Shown piece after piece: positions 59,512 to 64,000 of a stretch of DNA of 64,000 bases. The stretch lies in assembly GCF_963678635.1 (NCBI RefSeq), contig NC_087068.1, forward strand, positions 22,654,188-22,718,187. Reading direction: 5' to 3'. Made by a program: the position numbers and the translations under genes. Source of the stretch: Symsagittifera roscoffensis. Lineage: Eukaryota; Xenacoelomorpha; Acoela; Convolutidae. A model generated the notes under the pieces. It had not been told where the DNA came from. It worked only from the letters and a program-made list of their open reading frames with translations, and did not search any database. The first letter of the stretch is position 1. Every line of letters begins with the position of its first letter.

Positions 59512-61901
59512 ATGATTCAAATCACAGAGGAACAACATCGGACCACCAATTCTACCATCGTCCAGACTGATGACGTGCAGGAGGAGCCGATAATGATGTG
59601 GGCGTTTGTGGCGGCTGCCAGCACATCCGGAGTATCTCTTTTATCACAGGTCATAGCACTTTTTACTCAAAGCATCAATTATTTTTCAAAACGAAACATC
59701 AAACCTGATATTTTACTTATCTGATAAAAACTTCTTGAGTAAATAGTTCGCTTTTCCAGGACCAAAAAAAATAATCTAAATACATTAGCAATAAATTCTG
59801 GTTTTTCAAATCCTTGAGTCCTTTTCTTTGGCTTTCTTTTTCTAAAAACAAATTTTATCGGGGGGGGGGGGGGGGGGGGGGGAACACTTTCTTACAGTTT
59901 GGGCCGATTAGGGCATGTGATTCGCTTAGAACCGCTTCTTAAGTTATATCACCTTATTTTTCCAGGTGCCGATAGTGTTGATTGGTGTGGGTCTGGAAGG
60001 AGATTTCTCTGCGAAGACTCTGATGGTAGTCCAGGCACTGACTGAGATGTTGAGAAGGGCAACCGCCTTCTATATCGCACTGATAGGAGCCATCGGTAAA
60101 CCAGTAATGATCAGAGAAGATAAGTTTATATAAGCAGAGCCCTGTCGAGACCTCTTTATTAAAGTGTGTATGTCGCGACAGTTAGGTTGGGATTTTTTGA
60201 AACTTTTATTCTCTACACGACGATGGGTTTGGTGTCTCGAGTTAATATTATAAATAATATCGCGGGGCTTGGTAGTTATCTATTATATTTTACGAGATTG
60301 ATTCTGTTAGCTTAATACAAAAAATAGAAAGTGTTCTTAAATAATTGGACTGCTCAATGAGAAATCATGCAGGATTTTACCTTCTTGGCAACATATATTT
60401 GACGTATAGCCTGACTCGCTAACTTTTGCCTCGAATTCTTTGTTTTAACACCGTGCTAGAGGGGGAGGGCACTATAATCTGATGGGCACCTCGGGATTTA
60501 GACAAGCTAAATGGACGTGGTCAAAAAAGAATTTAATTGTCGATGCGAAAAAACAACTGCGGGAAATTAGACGCAAGGGAGCTCCCGCACCGGAGTTTTA
60601 TAAATAATAATCAGTTATACTGGATTCTTATTGTCAGACAGAATCTACAAAATTCAAATACAAAATTCAAGACTAATCGATTATATTTGACTACAAATAG
60701 ATTGCAACCTTAATTTTTGTCAAATCAATAATTTGCATAGATTATATATTTTTAGTAATTAGTTCTAAAAATTTGCACCGGCATCCAAGTTTAAGCGTAA
60801 GTAACCGATTATAACGGATTATTATGATAATTTTTTGACAATTATGTATAATTATAATTACCGAAAATAGGTTTTTGAAGGAAGTGTAATCGATTATAAT
60901 CGTGATACTTTCCGAGATTTTATAATCTCCTATAATCGATTATAATTCATTACATTTTATTTAAAAACTCTATAAATCAATTATAATCGATTAAAATTGA
61001 TTATAGTATTGATTTCACCAAATTTCGCCGTAATTGAAAAACTTTTAGTTTAGCTTTGAAAATTTAAATTTAGTTCCTAAAAATTGCTCTAGCACCTTTC
61101 CGCCATCGAAAAACAAAAAATTAAGAAGCAAAAAATTGATTAAAACAAAAAATCGATTTTCAAGCAAAATTTTCTCTAGATTTTTTTCAAGGAACTGAAA
61201 CTGGAGTTCCTGCGCTACTTGCATAGCAACGGGCAATTTTTTGTGTTGGTCTCACTGGTTTTTTGCATACTCATTATGTTATGCTAGGGTTTGTGAGCTC
61301 TCCTGAGTTCACTCAGCTTGTCGCATTGCTCTTTGATGTAAAATCAACTATTAAAATGATATATAAGGATTTTGGCAATCCAAAAACTACCTGTAGATAT
61401 CGAAAGGCTGAAAATTTCTGAATGTTCAAGAAAAACCAGAAAAGCAAGTTGGATCCGTTATTGTCAGAAACCCAGATCTTTTAGCATGGGCTGTTAGGTT
61501 TTCGCAAAAAAGACATAAAAACAAATTGGCTATCCTACAGACGGCTTATAAACGATTTCAATTTTAGACCACCATGAATACTGTATTGCATACATCTCTC
61601 AATTGTCCTGTAAGATTTGGATGTACTTGGTCTTCTTCATCATGCTCATTCCTGATTGGCTGATGATATTGGTTGCCCTGGATCGCGTTGTGGCAATAGA
61701 ATGGAGTGTGTGGTACAAATTGAATTGCACAACAAAAACAGCCTGGTTTCCGATTCTGGTGGTGGCTCTGATATTGGCTGTTCTGGGTATCCCACAAATC
61801 ATATTCGGAGAGCTGATTCCAGAAATACCAACATGCAGACAGGCCTCGTTTTTTTGTCGACCGATAATACGTTTGATAATTTCCCTCAATTTTAGCATAT
61901 A
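59512..61901 (+). CDS. Class A (rhodopsin-type) peptide GPCR, N-terminus to TM4
   Basis: Three exons fit together. Exon 1 coding part is 59512-59649 (46 codons, with an NST glycosylation site and the start of TM1; GT donor). Exon 2 is 59966-60095 (tttttccag acceptor, gtaaac donor, phase 1). Exon 3 runs from 61568 (ttttag acceptor) to at most 61901. The joint between exons 2 and 3 restores a GAC (Asp) codon. Features are GVGLEGD at the end of TM1, MLRRATAFYIALIGAI for ICL1/TM2, SCKIWMYL with the conserved TM3 Cys, a DRV (DRY-type) motif followed by VAIEW, and TM4 with its Trp and a GIP turn. The pattern fits invertebrate FMRFamide/orphan peptide receptors. Odd points: the TM1 Asn is Asp, and only about 14 residues separate the TM2 Asp from the TM3 Cys, so a small phase-1 exon between 60096 and 61567 may be unseen, or the gene is degenerating. 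TM5-7 are not found in the window. Confidence 0.65.
59860..59882. repeat. Poly-G run of 23
   Basis: An uninterrupted run of G lies in the first GPCR intron. Length in the assembly may be uncertain, and it could form a G-quadruplex. Confidence 0.9.
60790..61015. repeat. Cluster of TAATCGATTATA palindromes
   Basis: Short palindromic phrases based on (a)taatcgattata recur near 60800, 60890, 60945, 60980 and 61000 within the second GPCR intron. They form a local degenerate array and could fold into hairpins. No function is implied by the sequence alone. Confidence 0.6.
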
Positions 61902-62054
61902 ACGCAAACTTAAGTCAAAAAGTATGAATACTTATTAATTCATTTTAATCTTATTAATTATGCATACGGTAAGAAGCTCCAGCATTTGAGACTTGAGATT
62001 ATGGTGTGAAAAGCAGCCACTTTAACTGTTTTCTCTGGACACTCGGTGAACTTC

Positions 62055-63461
62055 ATTACGAGGCCAAACTGTGCACTGGATAGGCGCACAATTTTGGGTC
62101 TGTATGTTCTTGGATTCCATAGACAAATCTTTAAACATGTTCCAAAATGTAAGTGGATTCCACTTACAAAACTTCCGTGGATTCCTCGTACAATTACATG
62201 TTACGTAAACTTTATCGGCACAATTGTAGTGTCGCGGATTCCTCAACAAGCGAATACAGCTAGCTGTTCTGGATTCCAGAACTGTCAGTGGATTCCACAA
62301 AATGTAAGTGGTATCCGCAAATGTAAAGGGAATCCGCAAAGTTTGTAAGCCGAATCCGCAAATGTAAACGTATTCCCCAAACTGTAAGTGGATTCCGGGC
62401 TTTGTTTATTACTCGACTTGCCTATGAACAATTAAAAGCTAGAGCTGGAATTCTTATTTTTAACAATGCTGAATTTAAAAGCAAGGAAACCATTGTCAGC
62501 AGAATCCCAAAACAAATCCCAAAACATTGAATAGCTAAGTCGGTGAATGTCACCTTTTAATATTTTGGAAACACAACACCGAATAAATCCAATATTTGGA
62601 GTCATTGGGTTGAGAGTGTTTGGAAACACAACGCACAGCATATCGCCGATACATTTGGTATTGCATCAGTCCCAAATACTGGTCAGTGTTTGGGATTCCA
62701 TCGTTCCCAGGTACTGGTTTTGGAAAATTAACATCGAATAAATTGCGTTTGGAAACACAACGCGCAGCATATTGCCGAATTAGGTTAGTATTTGGGATTG
62801 CATCAATCCCAAATACTGGTAAGGATTTGGGATTCCATCAATCCCAAATACTGATAAAGTAGATTCCGATTCTAGTGAATTCCTGAGGGCAGCATTTGAG
62901 ATGAGTCGAAAGTGAAACCAAATCATGCGGGCAGTTTTTTTGTTTGAATGTATAAGATGCCACAACTTTCTGAATATCTAACAGACAAAATGAGACAATT
63001 TTAGAAGTCTAAATGTCCTATCTTTCTCTAAATTTTCTGGTGACCACCTAGTAAAAAATATATAATTTTAAACGCTATACTACTTATATACATACATGTG
63101 AACGGAATCCGCAAACAAAATGCCGATTCCACTTACAAATTGCGGATTCGGCTTAGAGTTGCGGATTCCGCAACAGCTCAATTAAACTATGTACATGTCT
63201 TATTATTCGTTTGTGGATTCATGCTCTGGATTCTGTTCTACGGTTGCTACGATTCTGCAAATGGGGTTGCGGATTCCGCAAATTCGCCTATTTTTTGAGC
63301 AATTTTGAGCGGTATAGTGTTTTAGGTATTTGTTTGTGGAATCCAAAACAGCAAAGAATATCAAACAAAAGAAGCAATGCTGTCAATTCCGCGATAATCT
63401 GATTTTGGATCGTTGCGGATTTTGCGTACAATGCACAAAGTGCACAGTTTGGCCTCGTAAT
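62055..63461. mobile_element. 1.4-kb element bounded by a perfect 23-bp inverted repeat
   Basis: The left end ATTACGAGGCCAAACTG plus tgcact (62055-62077) is matched exactly by its reverse complement at 63439-63461. The interior carries many short repeats centred on GGATTCC, with neighbours like gtaagtggattcc and ccgcaaatgtaa (62140-62410 and 63100-63290), and a separate block of about 130-bp repeats (62560-62870). No transposase frame is present. The 23-bp match is far beyond chance at this distance, but no target duplication was seen, so the family is unknown. Confidence 0.6.
62560..62870 (+). repeat. ~130-bp repeats with TTTGGGATT palindromes
   Basis: The phrase tttggaaacacaac(a/g)c recurs near 62571, 62629 and 62751. 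It is followed in two of the three by cagcatat-gccga and then by phrases such as tttgggattccatcaatccc. At 62789-62815 the arms TATTTGGGATT and AATCCCAAATA form a perfect inverted pair around five bases. Confidence 0.75.
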
Positions 63462-64000
63462 GTTTACGTGCAATTCGAATAACAAACAGAAAAATATGAA
63501 TCCAATTAGATGTGTTCGTACAAAACGAATTAGTGTATACACCACTATAAAATGTCAAGAACAGAACACATTCAGGATTTCTACTGAGTTTTGCCGAATT
63601 TCACGAGAGAAACTCTGAAAATTCTGAAAGAGTTTTGCTGGAACCTAAAAGTGTGAACGTGCAATTGGTTTCCAAAATTCTGTTTTTTTTTGTTTTTTGA
63701 ATTTTATCTAAGTGAACAACGCTTGTATTTGAGCTCGAAGATCAAATTTAACTTTCAGTTTTTTCTATCGAATTTTCAATTATAAGTTTATTTAAAACTA
63801 CAGAATCATAACACTTACTAAAATCATTTCAATAGATAGTTTTTGTACTTGTTTGCATGTTAGAAAATTTTGTAACGAGCAGGAGCAATTGGTCCAGTTT
63901 GAGAATTCAAAGCTGAAATACATTTGAGGAATGATTGATTTCTTGTTTCTTAATCGTTTTTTTCATCAAATGATAAAAAATTAATCAAAAACGTTTTTAT
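63462..64000. other. AT-rich DNA to window end
   Basis: I see no gene, RNA or recognisable repeat. The missing C-terminal exons of the GPCR were not found here. Confidence 0.4.

Noticed and set aside
61599-61907. Minus-strand frame opposite the GPCR exon
   Set aside because: The plus strand carries clear TM3-TM4 signatures; the opposite frame is a shadow.
62055-63461. Short open frames on both strands in the GGATTCC-rich element
   Set aside because: Frames come from short tandem phrases, overlap on both strands, and show no domain.

Overview
This window looks like nuclear DNA of an AT-rich invertebrate animal. Introns are GT-AG, poly(A) signals are AATAAA, and gene density is low. Repeats include a BEL/Pao retroelement fossil, hAT and Tc1/mariner MITEs, tRNA-derived SINE-like heads and several palindromic elements. 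I cannot name the species or phylum from sequence alone. Only three host loci are well supported: a duplicated YTHDC2/Bgcn-type pseudo-helicase exon, a SLC35G-like DMT transporter, and part of a class A GPCR.

1-12.1 kb: long-period satellite DNA. Seven fairly homogeneous units of about 1.18 kb (3.3-10.6 kb) are flanked by older, diverged units. Each unit is itself built of diverged modules of about 300-350 bp. 12.1-22.7 kb: two head-to-tail copies (6.1 kb each, >99% identical in the exon) of a large terminal exon. It encodes ankyrin repeats, a degenerate RecA2 domain, HA2 and an OB fold of the YTHDC2/Bgcn family, then a low-complexity tail ending in a Trp-rich segment. Copy 2 is open for 1049 codons. 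Copy 1 has an in-frame TAG right after the OB-fold region and a 2-nt deletion near the end. Both keep the same splice acceptor, so they could serve as alternative last exons of one gene whose RecA1 exons lie upstream of the window.

22.7-32.8 kb: gene-poor DNA with SINE-like heads, a degenerate tandem repeat of about 170 bp, three copies of a short hairpin element, a hAT MITE (27,566-28,008) with near-perfect 8-bp target duplication, and a Tc1/mariner-like foldback MITE (28,525-29,256) flanked by TA. 32.9-33.9 kb (minus): a single-exon, ten-helix EamA/SLC35G-like transporter. 34-41 kb: more MITE and SINE remnants, one copy of an unclassified element of about 0.53 kb, and a tandem duplication of about 0.84 kb.

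41.0-57.6 kb (minus): a broken BEL/Pao retroelement that was tandemly duplicated as a large block. Inside each block a RT-RNase H segment of about 940 bp is itself tandemly repeated (3 and 5 copies), and a short palindrome marks the junctions. 57.7-58.7 kb: two head-to-tail copies of the 0.53-kb element. 59.5-61.9 kb (plus): exons of a peptide-type class A GPCR covering the N-terminus to TM4, with matching splice phases. 62-63.5 kb: an unusual element with a perfect 23-bp terminal inverted repeat enclosing many GGATTCC-centred repeats and palindromes.

The common theme is tandem amplification at every scale (about 21 bp, 170 bp, 840 bp, 940 bp, 1.18 kb, 6.1 kb, 6.5-9 kb). The most interesting biological candidate is the duplicated terminal exon of a catalytically degenerate YTHDC2/Bgcn homologue next to a satellite array.
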